In this document: positions 35,804 to 46,499 of the stretch, piece after piece
Layout: every line of letters begins with the position of its first letter
How positions within the stretch are numbered: position 1 is the first letter of the stretch
From: Valencia hispanica
Lineage: Eukaryota; Chordata; Actinopteri; Cyprinodontiformes; Valenciidae
Direction: 5' to 3'
DNA length: 64,000 bases
Assembly: GCA_963556495.2 (NCBI GenBank)
Contig: OY747723.1
Location: 10,386,501 to 10,450,500 of the forward strand
Notes under the pieces: model-generated
Told to the model about the DNA's origin: nothing
The model's database searches: none
The model's input: the letters and a program-made list of their open reading frames with translations, nothing else
Made by a program: the position numbers and the translations under genes

Positions 35804-36640
35804 GCCATCATGGCAAAGCGGAAAACCAATTTCCTGTTTTACAGAAACACTGCAAAAAAAAGGTACTCAAAAGGATTGCATTCCCAACAAAATTTGTTTT
35901 TATTCAACAAAACTTGGGTTTATACAATTTTAAAAGGATTAATTTAATTTCCTTAGTGTGCCTTTATGATACCGTTTGCATCCCGATTTAGTGAAATAAA
36001 AACACCAGCAATTCAGGAGGATCTGCATGGATAAATGCTACATAAACACGTTATAGCAAGGTCTTTGTCCTCTTCAAACAAATGGTCTTTTTACTATGTT
36101 TTAAAATGTTTTGTCTATGGAATCTTACTTGATTTCAGTCAATAAAATGTTGTTTGTAAATATGTGTTTGATGGTCATTTTATGGGGGAAAAGTAATTGT
36201 TGGTGGCGCTTTATTGTAATTTGTGAAACTAAAACTTTGGAATATACATTAAAAAAAAACTGATTATAGCAGCAGGATCTTTTTAGAGAGTGTTCCCTTT
36301 GCAAGAAGACAGAATGGTAACAAATGTCACAGCTTTTGGGACTTTGATAGAACATTTGATCAATGTCACCTTGGAATGTTACTGTTACAGGAATAAAAAT
36401 TGTATGAATTGTAAATTTTTTATATCAACTTTAGGGAACATATCCTTAAAAGTCATGATTTAAGCTTCTGATGCAGTTCCTCGAGTTTTAAATATTAAAA
36501 AACATTTTTAAACTTCAGTTATTTATTTTTTATTTTAAGAGAAGATTTCTATGGAGCTCCTATAGGGAGATGTTTAAAAAAAATTGTTTCTTTTGTGTAT
36601 GAGAGAATGAGGTGCCATTAAATTATTTAAAGAAGTGTTC
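35804..36640 (+). other. EED 3' UTR and downstream sequence
   Basis: AT-rich 3' flank without repeats I can name. Candidate polyadenylation signals: AATAAA at 35995-36000 and at 36141-36146, the second followed by a GT-rich stretch (tgttgtttgtaaatatgtgtttg), making it the likelier main site. Confidence 0.6.
36141..36146 (+). promoter_or_regulatory. likely EED polyadenylation signal
   Basis: AATAAA 338 bp after the EED stop codon with a GT-rich downstream element. Confidence 0.55.
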
Positions 36641-36995
36641 CATTTGATTACTGCCACCATTAAAGTTACTGCAAATAAACCTTTACTAAAATCCCTTGCC
36701 AAGATTCAATAAATTTTAGGCCTATCTATTAATTTTTATTTAAAATTCTTGACAAAATAGTTACCAATCAAGTGTGTGAGCATCTAAACAGTAATGACCT
36801 GTTTGAAGAGTTTCAGTCAGGTTTTAGAGCTCATCACAGCACTAGTGAAAGTCAATAAGACTATCTGTTCCGGTCTTGTTAGATCTCAGTGCTGGTTTTG
36901 ACACAATCACAATATTATCTTAGAAAAACTTAAACATGTAGGGATCAAAGGAACAGCGCTAGGCTGGTTAAAATCTTATTTGTGAAGTCATTTGA
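36640..36995 (+). mobile_element. L2-like reverse-transcriptase fragment
   Basis: The + strand codes [20 protein letters not shown], then degenerate sequence corresponding to the DFSAAFDT/NHNILLxKL region of L2. It is the same region as 10618-10830 in opposite orientation. Many stops. Confidence 0.75.
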
Positions 36996-38129
36996 CCCTA
37001 CTGTTGGTTCCACTTAAAAAATAAGTTTTTTTTGGGGGGGGGGGGAACGTTTAAAGAAAAGATCACATTATTAGCTGAATAAACTTTCACGCAATGTTCC
37101 TTGTAGGTCAGAAAGAAAAGTTACTATTTGCATTTAATTCCTCAAGGAACTATTCCTGAATTTTACAGAAGCCTTGAGTAAACCTGTAAAAAAAATTGCC
37201 CTGGAGGTCCAATTGAAAAAGTTGCAGTTAACATTCAGGGAAAATAACATAAATATGTTGGAGAACATCACTGCAACTTTTGCGGAACTAAAATGAAATT
37301 TTCCCTGAACAGTAGCGTGTCTAGGGGGTGGCACTTGGCACCCCTAGAATCTGATAGGCCACCCCAGGTGCCACCGCCCCCACTCAGAATCGGAACGATC
37401 AGGGCTGTCAACTCTCACACTTACGCTGTGAGATACATGCATTTGAGTGCCTTCAAATGCTCTCATGACACACTTCATAGCTTACCTCACAATACCAAAA
37501 AGTATCCCTGACTTTTAACAGCAAGCGTGTCTCAGTTTCGGCAGCAGCACTGCCCCTACAGCTGTGTGTATATGAGAGTGGTCCTCTTGCGCTATAGGTT
37601 GGTCCGTCTGTCTGCCCAGCAATCTATCGCCTGTGCATTGTACCACTTAGACCGGCCTGTTGTGTTCAGCTCGCGTGTGATTGGCTCTGAGTCCGTTTCA
37701 GTAGCATTTCACAAACTATAGTAAGACGTTTGGACACCGGGAAAATGTTTCTGTCTAGCGCAAGCTGTCTCTTCCCTCGTGCGGCCGCCGATGAAGTCTG
37801 TTTGCTTTTCATTTGGATCTCTACTGCAATGCAGGTAGGCTACGCGTTAATTTAGCCATGTAAAATATCACTCAGCTTGTCACTCCCCAATTGGGTCATC
37901 ATTTATACACAATCATGTGCACTGCCAACCATGGTAACCCAGTTTAGCCCGACTGTTAGTTTTAACTATTTAAGCGCCTGGGCAGTGAGCAGGCCCTTCT
38001 TTTCACCTGACGGGGTATGGTTTCCCCGGCTGGACGTAGCGCGTGGAAGGATCACGTTATTCCAGCCAGATCCTCCCCATCCCGTCAGGCGCCCCGGCCG
38101 GCCAGGAGGAGGAAGTATATAGCCCCAGG

Positions 38130-38330
38130 ACTAGTGCATGTTTTTGTGGGAGTAGCTCACATTGGCTGCTCAAGGGAACACGGGGAGAACATGCTAACTC
38201 CAAACAGAAAGGCCCTTTTGCCAACCCCACCCAGGGTGTGGGTGTTGATGATGCGGGGGAACAAACACCCACAGCGTCCCCGGCGGTAATTGAACCCAGG
38301 ACCTTCTAGCTGTGAGGTGAGCCGCTCTAC
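38130..38330 (-). mobile_element. SINE fragment (minus strand)
   Basis: Antisense of the family at 48130-48539: GGGAGAACATGCTAACTCC-type body and a box-B-like GGTCCTGGGTTCAATTACCG when read on the minus strand. Confidence 0.7.
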
Positions 38331-38577
38331 CAGCTAAATAATGGGAAAAAACCGTGGGATAAAAAAAAATCAACAAAAAAAAAAAAACAAAGCGCCAAAG
38401 GTTGCAAATATTATCCCTCATGTAGTTACTACTTTACACCAAGAGATGGCAGACATCTATAACTTCAATCTGAGCAACATTTGTGGGTTTGTTACCATGG
38501 AGATTTTTGGACTATTAAAGGTTGAAAACGGCCCACAAGTCGAGGAGTGAGAGTGAATTGTAGAGAGAAAACTTACC

Positions 38578-38703
38578 ATGGCAAGAGGTCTGTTCACCGC
38601 TGACGAAGCACTTTGTCAAGTAATTGCTGATTTAGATTCTGAGGAAGAATATTCACTTTCTGATGAATATATCCAGCGAGACAGAAAGTGTTTCAGTGCG
38701 TAG
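38578..38703 (+). pseudogene. short acidic ORF resembling a piggyBac-type transposase start
   Basis: A 41-codon frame beginning MARGLFTADEALCQVIADLD and continuing SEEEYSLSDEY, then a TAG. A short basic/hydrophobic start followed by an acidic Asp/Glu/Ser stretch is typical of piggyBac-derived proteins, but no catalytic core follows. The call is tentative. Confidence 0.3.
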
Positions 38704-39709
38704 CGACAGCCAGTCCGTTCGCCATGATAATCCAAGGGCGCAAATAATGAACCCGACGCACAGCTTCAACTTGTCCTGGTTGGGAGAACGGGACGGGGAG
38801 CAGGTACAGCGAGCCTGTTAGCCATGAATCTCCAAGTAGCACATATCAGGTCTGATGGTTTGCTCCATCGTGTCCGGGGTATGAGAAAGGAAAGTGGTGG
38901 CGGTAGTAGGGGTTTTCTAAACACCGCTAATGGTAACACGAGGCAGTTACGTAAAAACCCACGGAAATAGCAGCCGACGCGGGAGAACCTCCCTGTGGAG
39001 TAGGTCTGTGCGCAACACCTTGCAAAAAAAGATACCACACACTGAAGGACTACAAGCAATGTAATCTAGATCAATAAACATCTGCAAATATAAAAAACTC
39101 CAAAGAAAAAAAAAGAAAAAACAAAAAATGAAACTAAAATGTAAGAAAGTTAAAAATTAGATGAGTGAATCTGTTCCTATCACAAATTTTGGGTCATACT
39201 GAAGGTTTTTCTAATTTACAATAAGCTTTTATCTCTAACCATATTTAAGCTACAAGCTTTTGATATAGTGATATCAAAATTTAGGATAAAAAAAACAACA
39301 AAAAAACAGCGCCTAAAGAGTTATGTGTAAAATAGCAGTAGAGTTACAGTGTGTGTCCCTGTGTTCTAGTAACACTTGCAGATCGGGTAAATTACCATAG
39401 TTGGGACTGACAGGCTTTGTAATGCTATTTTGTTGTTAAAGATTGTAGCTCACACCCTCACAATTACTCAAAATATGCATTGCAGTTTCAGCAATTTTTT
39501 TACAAGAGGGAAAAATGTCTGTTTTATTTTAAAACATTTATCACAAAGAAGGCGTTGGACATTTTTCTTTTACCGCGGATCCTTGATTTATGGGTGCCAC
39601 CCAAGCAGAACTAGGTGCCCCTCCTGTGCCACCCCTGAAAAAAAAGTCTGAACACGCCACTATCCTTGAATGCTGCCTTAAGGTCAAACATCATAACCGT
39701 TAAGGAACC

Positions 39710-40133
39710 TAAAAGTAATTCACCCTGAATGTCTTAAGGACAAATACTACAACTATGTCTTCACCATTCAGCCTTAAAAAAATTAATCAGCTGCAGCCGA
39801 TTCAGAAGGGTGCTGCTCGAGTCTTCCTAAAACTAGGAAGATAAAGTACATCACCCCAGTTTTAAAGTCCTTGGACTGACTCCCTGTAGCTCAAATACTA
39901 AACTTTAAAACACTTTTGTTAGTTTATAAATCACTGAATGGCTTAGCACAAAAATACACTAAAGATCTGTTGTCGTCGTACCAACCTTCCAATCCAGACC
40001 ACTCTGGTCTTCACGTTCAAGTCTCTACACTGCATCCCCAGAATCTGAACCTAACGTGGAGAAGCAGCTTTCAATTATACGCTCCTCTAATCTGGCTTTT
40101 GTTTTTTTGGGAAAGGTCCAAAACTTCTATATC
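39710..40133 (+). mobile_element. L2-like LINE C-terminal fragment
   Basis: Codes QLQPIQKGAARVFL, YITPVLKSL and LLVYKSLNGLAQKYTKDLLS, the C-terminal end of L2-type ORF2. It ends where a Tc1 begins at 40136. Confidence 0.8.
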
Positions 40134-40135
40134 TA

Positions 40136-41220
40136 CACTACTCAAAAAATTAAAGGGAACACTTAAGCAACACAATGTAACTCCAATCACACTTTTGTGA
40201 AATCAAACTGTCCACCTAGGAAGCAACACTGATTGACAATCAATTTTACATGCTGTTGTGCAAATGGAATAGACAACAGGTGGAAATTATAGGCAATTAG
40301 CAAGACACCCCCAATAAAGGAGTGGTTCTGCATGTGGTGACCACAGACCACTTCTCAGTTCCTATGTTTGATGGATTATGTTTTGGTCACTTTTGAATGC
40401 TGGCGGTGCTTTCACTCTAATGGTAGTATGAGACGGAGTCTACAACCCACATTGGCTCAGGTAGTGCAGCTCATCCAGGATGGCACATCAATCCGAGGTG
40501 TGGCATGAAGGTTTGTTGTGTCAGTGTAGTGTTCAGAGCATGGAGGCGCTACCAGGAGACAGGCCAGTACATCAGAAGAAGAGGAGGCCGTAGGAGGGCA
40601 ACAACCCAGCAGCAGGACCGCTACCTCCGCCTTTGTGCAAGGAGGAACAGGAGGAGCACTGCCAGAGCCCAGCAAAATGACCCCATTTCTCATGCTTTAT
40701 AATGTATCATGTTGTGTGTTTGTAGCTAAATAGATGTTCTTAAATTCCTTGATTGTGTATCATGTATTGTGTTTTTATTGCTATCTTTAATTTCCAATGT
40801 TAAATTGTCTGTTTTTCTTTATCACCAAATCATGTAAAGCACCATGAATTATCCTGTTGTTGAAAGTGTGCTATACAAATAAAATTGCCTTGCCTCCAAC
40901 AGGCCACAAATGTGCATGTGTCTGCTCAAAAGGTCAGAAACAGGCTCCATGAGGGTGGTATGAGGGCCCAACATCCACAGGTGGTGGTTTGCTTATAGCC
41001 CAACATTGCAGGACGTTTGGCATTTGCCAGAGAACACCAAGATTGGCAGATTCGCCACTGGCGCCCTGTGCTCTTCACAGATGAAAGCAGAGGAAGAGGG
41101 AGGCATTGATGCTATGGACTGGCCCGCCTGTTCCCCAGACCTGAATCCAACTGAGCACATCTGGGACATCATGTCTCGCTCCATCCACCAACGCCACTTA
41201 GCACCACAGACTGTCCAGGG
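40136..41220 (+). mobile_element. Tc1-like element split by a LINE 3' end
   Basis: The left end CACTACTCAAAAAATTAAAG follows TA at 40134-40135. The first part (to 40685) codes [16 protein letters not shown] and [19 protein letters not shown]. The second part (40894-41220) codes DWPACSPDLNPTEHIWDIMS. It is the same family as 28285-29540. The catalytic DDE core is partly deleted and the right inverted repeat is missing, so it is inactive. Confidence 0.85.
40686..40893 (+). mobile_element. L2-like 3' UTR inserted in the Tc1
   Basis: About 205 bp ending AAAGCACCATGAATTATCCT ... GTGCTATACAAATAAAATTG and cctt-gcc units. The Tc1 sequence reads across both borders (aaaatgacc / tccaacaggcc, compared with the unbroken copy at 28985-29035), so the insertion point is exact. 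Confidence 0.8.
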
Positions 41221-41402
41221 GTCTCATTAATAAAACTTTGCGTAGAATCGTTACTAAAACCCAACTTTTTTTTTCTTAAGCCTAGTAAGTTTCTGATCTA
41301 TCAAACTTGTAGTAGGCATACGCACAGCTGCACACACTTCCGCTTTATAAATCCCACTCTCCCAAGAAATGTGCCCAGGTGTTTTTCTATGGGGCGCCAG
41401 AT

Positions 41403-41750
41403 GTAGCATGCCTTATTTGGTAGACAGAATGACTTTTGTGTGATGAAATACATATATTCTTTACGAAACCACGTTACATCGTAACGCCGTTTGTCAACGG
41501 AATACACAGATTGGTTTGCATTGTGTCCACGAAACACTGAAGAGAGCACATTGTTTCGTGGACCAAATTGACTGGTGGTCTTTTCATTTCGTGGACATAA
41601 GGCTGAATGCACTATTCACTGTCGTAGACTAAATAAACTGTCGTCCACAAAAGTATTGTGTTACAGAAATTATGATGTGTACAAAAGGGATTTATTCCCT
41701 AACAGAAGGCATTCCGTCCACGGCATTCTGTCTACCAAATAAGGCATGCT

Positions 41751-41752
<2 letters not shown>
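41403..41752. mobile_element. 350-bp element with perfect 29-bp terminal inverted repeats
   Basis: The arms at 41403-41431 (starting GTAGCATGCCTTATTTGG) and 41724-41752 are exact reverse complements over 29 bp. Inside are shorter inverted motifs (GTCCACGAAAC / GTTTCGTGGAC). No coding frame of note. It is followed directly by a (TA)n tract, which hides any target duplication. Confidence 0.8.

Positions 41753-41796
<44 letters not shown>
41753..41796. repeat. (TA)n microsatellite
   Basis: About 44 bp of uninterrupted ATAT beside the perfect-TIR element. Confidence 0.95.
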
Positions 41797-41798
<2 letters not shown>

Positions 41799-41934
41799 CT
41801 GCTAGTTTCGACATAGATGACTACGCAGGATATGACTCTCTCTCCCTCCCTCTTTATTTTTTGTGGACTTTTGCACTCTTACTTTGACTGGGGAAGATTA
41901 GCCAAACACCAGCTCACCTCAGTCCACCTCCGAC

Positions 41935-42162
41935 ATGTTTTCGCCGAAGGGATCGAAAAAGCAGTTCGGGTTCGAGCCCGTCGCTCCCCGCGGTTTCGGG
42001 GAACAGATCTGTATGGTTGAATGTGGCTGTAAGCCGGTCTGCACCTGCGGCTCTAACTGCGAACCGACACGGTGTGCGACAGAACTGAAGGTATGGCTAC
42101 AGAACATTTGCCTTCAGTTCAGGAGTTTAGATAAAACGTGTAATTCGAAAGTTTTAACTTGA
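41935..42162 (+). CDS. unidentified small Cys-rich ORF
   Basis: 75 codons starting MFSPKGSKKQFGFEPV with a cluster of six Cys in CGCKPVCTCGSNCEPTRC. The sequence ctgaaggtatgg at about 42085-42096 would be an acceptable splice donor after residue 52, so it could be a first exon. I do not recognise the family, and no matching second exon was found. It could be coding sequence of an unidentified transposon or chance. Confidence 0.2.
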   Translation: MFSPKGSKKQFGFEPVAPRGFGEQICMVECGCKPVCTCGSNCEPTRCATELKVWLQNICLQFRSLDKTCNSKVLT

Positions 42163-42421
42163 CTTCTTACCTTGTGAAAGTCTTAAGACATTCACTATTA
42201 GTTTGTTTTATTTCTAAACAGGCAGAAGTTAATGTAGATTAATGGTCTCTCTTGTCTCTAGAAAAGTGGTTTAATTACAGTTAAACACCAAATATAATTT
42301 ATCCATGAATAATGGATAGCAACAAGAATAAAGGAAATAGTCAGGCTACCCTACCTCTCAATAGCTGTTAAAGTTACTCTCTTTGAAATAACACCATTGA
42401 GTTGTTTCTTGTAGCCATCAA

Positions 42422-43389
42422 CAGTGGGTACAGAAAGTATTCAGACCCCTTTAAATTTGTCACTCTTTGTTTCATTGCAGCCATTTGCTCAAATCAAAAA
42501 AGTTCATTTTATTTCTCATTAATATACACAGCACCCCATCTTGACAGAAAAAAAGAAATGTAGAAATTTTTGCAAATTTATTAAAAAAGAAAAACTGAAA
42601 TATCACATGGTCATAAGTATTCAGACCCTTTAATGAGATGGTTTTGCTCCTTCATTTGAGTCCAGCTGTGTTTAATTAAACTGATTGGACTTGATTAGGA
42701 AATGCCTGTCTATATAAGACTTTACAGCTCACAGTGCATGTCAGAGCAAATGAGAATCATGAGGTCAAAGGAACTGCCCAAGGAGCTCAGAGACAGAATT
42801 GTGGCAAGGTACAGAGATATCCTGGAAGAACACCTCTTTCAGAGTGCTCAGGACCTCAGACTGGACCGAAGGTTCACCTTTCAACAGGACAATGACCCTA
42901 AGCACACAGCTTAAATAACAAAGGAGTGGCTTCGGAACAACTCAGTGACCATTCTTGACTGGCCCAGCCAGAGCCCTGACCTAAACCCAATTGAGCATCT
43001 CTAGAGAAATCTGAAAACTGCTGTCCACCAACGTTCACCATCCAACCTGACAGAACTGGGGAGGATCTGTGAGGAAGAATGGTAGAGGATCCACAAATCC
43101 AGGTGTGAAAAACTTTTTGCATTATTCCCAAGAAGAGTCATGGCTGTACTAGCTCAAAAGGGTGCTTCTACTCGATACTGAGCAAAAGATCTGAATATTT
43201 ATGGCCATGTGATATTTCAGTTTTTCTTTTTTAATACATTTGCAAAAATTTCTACATTTTTGTTTTTTTTCTGTCAAGATGGGGTGCTGAGTGTACACTA
43301 ATAAGAAATAATATGAACTTTTTTGATTTTAGCAAATGAAACAAAGAGTGACAAATTTAAAGGGGTCTGAATACTTTCCGTACTGGCTG
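42422..43389 (+). mobile_element. internally deleted Tc1-like element
   Basis: Long inverted repeats: the left end starts CAGTGGGTACAGAAAGTATT and the right end ends CTTTCCGTACTGGCTG with TA after it; the inner repeat motif (caaattta...tgtagaaatttt) recurs at both ends. Between them a truncated transposase reads KELPKELRDRIVARYRD, then jumps to FTFQQDNDPKHTA, a stop, and DWPSQSPDLNPIEHL. More than half of the coding region is missing. Confidence 0.9.
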
Positions 43390-43399
43390 TATAAGTCTC

Positions 43400-43600
43400 T
43401 GTTTTAAATTTTTTCTGCACATATGCCTGTTTCAATTGACCCCACAGCCTCTCAATCAGATTAAGATTTGGGCTTTGACTAGGCCCACGACTTTCCTTTT
43501 CTTCATTCTCGGTGGATCTAGTAGTATGTTTTGGAGGATTCTTCCTATGATGATGAGCTGGCAAGGTCTTTCCGCAAAAAAACTATAACACTTCCACCTC
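43400..43600 (-). mobile_element. Tc1-like transposase fragment
   Basis: The minus strand codes QSPNLNLIERLWGQLKQAY (43298-43564 frame), the DPN-NPIE-LWG region of a different Tc1 family. The rest is degraded. Confidence 0.65.
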
Positions 43601-43732
43601 CATGCTTTACAAGTTGGCATGAGGTTCTTTCTTTTTTTGAAATGCTGTTTGGTTTATGCCAGACATGTCCTCTGTTCTGGTGTCCATATAGTTTCCCTTT
43701 TCTGTCCAAATACATCTTTGGAAAAAAATATA

Positions 43733-43805
43733 CTACCAGTCAAAACCTAGGACTCATTTCCCAATTAATTGAATGAGAAGGTTTAACATATCCTTTGACT
43801 GGTAG
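43733..43805. mobile_element. 73-bp Tc1-end derivative
   Basis: CTACCAGTCAAA at 43733-43744 and its exact complement TTTGACTGGTAG at 43794-43805. CTACCAGTCAAA is the tip of a common fish Tc1 inverted repeat, so this looks like two ends brought together with nothing between. From 43810 to 44730 I see no recognisable feature. Confidence 0.6.
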
Positions 43806-44730
43806 TGTACATGATCTTATTTCATCAGTCAGAAGCACCAAACTCCCAACTTAAATGCCTGAGGGCAAACTTCCTTCTATTGTATTGGTGTTCTCATAAT
43901 GTGCACCATGTGAACTCCTATGAGCTGTTTTTCCACTGTTTGTGTCCTTTTTAACTACTCTGCTGAGGATTTTGTTTCTTAATACCAACAGTAGGAACGT
44001 GGTTACAAAATCACATTTCTTACTATCAGAAAAAAAAAAAAGATATACAAAATATATCGATATATGATGAAAAAAAAAGACAGAATACAAACTGTTTGGA
44101 AATGCTGTCACACACAACATTCAGATTTCTGTTCATAGTAAAATCCCAGATGTGATAACAGAGGAAGAGTTCATCTCAATAGCCTCCAGGTTACCAATAT
44201 GGCATATTTTCTCTGCTGGAATTTACCCCAGAGACACTCAAACCCTTAACCAATGACTTATCATTTAGGTTCAATGGGTCACTGAGCCAACACACAAGAT
44301 AAATAACAAACTCTCAAAAGTCCACTCTTTTTAAGTTAAAGAGTAAAACACCTTCGAACAAAATATGCTTATCCCTTTTTCCAAACGGCTTCACCCTGTA
44401 ACCTGAACTAGTCATTCGAAGCAAATCAACTGATTATCTGGACTTCATTATTATGACTAATTTGTTCTCACGATTTTCACAACCAAAAACAAAAGAAAGT
44501 TAAAAACTTGGGACTTTTTTTCCACACATTTTTGCCCTGAACTATTCTTATCAATATGACACTTTAAAAGTACCTAAATTGTATTTATTGAGAGAAAAAA
44601 ATTAAATTCATTTTCACTATAAATGCACAAACTGAACTTAGTGTGGTAACTTGAGTCTGCTTATAGCTAAGACCGATTATTTTCTATTTGACTAGAATTG
44701 AACAAGAATTTCTTCTAAATTAGTTGAAAC

Positions 44731-46499
44731 GACTTCCGTACGGCTTCGAAGCGATTCTGGTCCACCATCCGGCGTCTCAGGGGGGGAAAGCGGTCTGCCA
44801 CCAACACTGTTTACAGTGGGGATGGTGTGCTGCTGACCTCGACGCGGGACGTTTTGGGTCGGTGGATGGAATACTTCGAAGACCTCCTCAATCCCACCAG
44901 CACGCCTTCCAATCTGGAAGCAGGGTTTGGGGACTTGGGGTCGGGCTCTCCAATCTCTGGTGCTGAGGTCACCGAGGTCGTTAAAAAGCTCCTCGGTGGC
45001 AAGGCTCCGGGGGTGGATGAGATTCGACCGGAGTTCCTCAAGGCTCTGGATGTTGTGGGGCTGTGTTGGTTAACGCGGCTCTGCAATATTGCGTGGACAT
45101 CGGGGGCAGTTCCCTTGGATTGGCAGACCGGGGTGGTGGTCCCCCTGTTTAAAAAGGGGGACCACAGGGTGTGTTCCAACTACAGGGGGATCACACTTCT
45201 GAGCCTCCCTGGTAAGGTCTATTCAGGGGTTCTGGAGAGGAGGGTCCGACGGATAGTCGAACCTCGGATCCAGGAGGAACAATGCAGTTTTCGTCCTGGC
45301 CGTGGAACACTGGACCAGCTCTACACCCTCAGCAGGGTCCTGGAGGGTGCGTGGGAGTTCGCCCAACCGGTCTACATGTGTTTTGTGGACTTGGAGAAGG
45401 CGTTCGACCGTGTCCCTCGGGGGGCCCTGTGGGGGGTGCTCCGGGAGTATGGGGTACCGGGCCCCTTGATACGGGCTGTTAGGTCCCTGTACGACCGGTG
45501 CCAGAGTTTGGTTCGCATTGCCGGCAGTAAGTCGGGCTTGTTTCCAGTGAGAGTTGGACTCCGCCAAGGTTGCCCTTTGTCACCGATCCTGTTCCTAACT
45601 TTTATGGACAGGATCTCTAGGCGCAGCCAAGGCGTTGAGGGGATCCGTTTTGGTGGCCTCAGGATCGGGTCTCTGCTTTTTGCAGATGATGTGGTCCTGT
45701 TGGCCTCATCGGAGTGTGATCTACAGCTTTCGCTGGAGCTGTTCGCAGCCGAGTGTGAAGCGGCTGGGATGAGAATCAGCACCTCCAAATCCGAGGCCAT
45801 GGTCTTGAGCCGGAAAAGGGTGGGGTGCCTCCTCCGGGTCGGGGATGGGGTCCTTCCCCAAGTGGAGGAGTTTAAGTATCTGGGGGTCTTGTTCACGAAT
45901 GAGGGAAAAATGGAGCGGGAGATCGATAGACGGATTGGTGGGGCATCTGCAGTTATGCGGGCGCTCTACCGGTCTGTCGTGGTGAAGAGAGAGCTGAGCC
46001 AAAAGGCGAAGCTCTCGATTTACCGGTCGATCTACGTTCCTACCCTCATCTATGGTGACGAACTCTGGGTGGTGACCGAAAGAACGAGATCACGGATACA
46101 AGCGGCTGAAATGAGTTTCCTCCGCAGAGTGTCTGGGCTCTCCCTTAGAGATGGGGTGAGAAGCTCAGTCATCCGTAGGGGGCTCAGAGTAGAGCCGCTG
46201 CTTCTCCACATCGAGAGGAGTCAGTTGAGGTGGCTCGGGCATCTAGTCAGGATGCCTCCTGGACGCCTCCCTGGTGAGGTGTTTCAGGCACGTCTCACCG
46301 GGAGGAGGCCCAGGGGAAGGCCCAGGACACGCTGGAGGGACTATGTTTCTCGGCTGGCCTGGGAGCGCCTTGGGGTTCCTCCCGAGGAGCTGGAACAAGT
46401 GGCTGGGGAGAGGGAAGTCTGGGTCTCTTTGCTTAGGCTGCTGCCCCCGCGACCCGACCCCGGATAAGCGGAAGAAAATGGATGGATGGATGGATGGAT
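44731..46499 (+). mobile_element. 5'-truncated Rex3 (RTE-clade) LINE with long open RT frame
   Basis: One open frame, 44827-46467 (546 codons), codes the reverse transcriptase: GGKAPGVDEIRPEFLKALD, FKKGDHRVCSNYRGITLLS, FVDLEKAFDRVPRGALW, GLRQGCPLSPILF, the catalytic LLFADDVVLLA, and the C-terminal [20 protein letters not shown]. It ends in a (GGAT)n tail at 46482. The sequence GGTTGCCCTTTGTCACCG at 45569-45586 fits the conserved Rex3 site. The endonuclease domain is missing, so the copy is truncated at its 5' end near 44731. The intact frame suggests a fairly recent insertion; the copy at 7072-7760 is about the same age or older. Confidence 0.92.

Larger units (their letters stand above)
37310..39662. 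mobile_element. 2.35-kb hAT-like element
   Basis: The left end CAGTAGCGTGTCTAGGGGG and the right end (reverse complement TAGTGGCGTGTTCAGAC) are flanked by near-identical 8-bp repeats TCCCTGAA (37302-37309) and TCCTTGAA (39663-39670). Both ends also carry a GGTGCC/GGCACC-rich inner region. No hAT transposase was recognised inside; it holds a SINE fragment and a short acidic open frame (see separate entries). The superfamily follows from the TSD length and CAG end. Confidence 0.65.

Noticed and set aside
45223..46002. Minus-strand open frames of 90-174 codons opposite the Rex3 RT
   Set aside because: Antisense shadows of the GC-rich RT frame, with no independent support.
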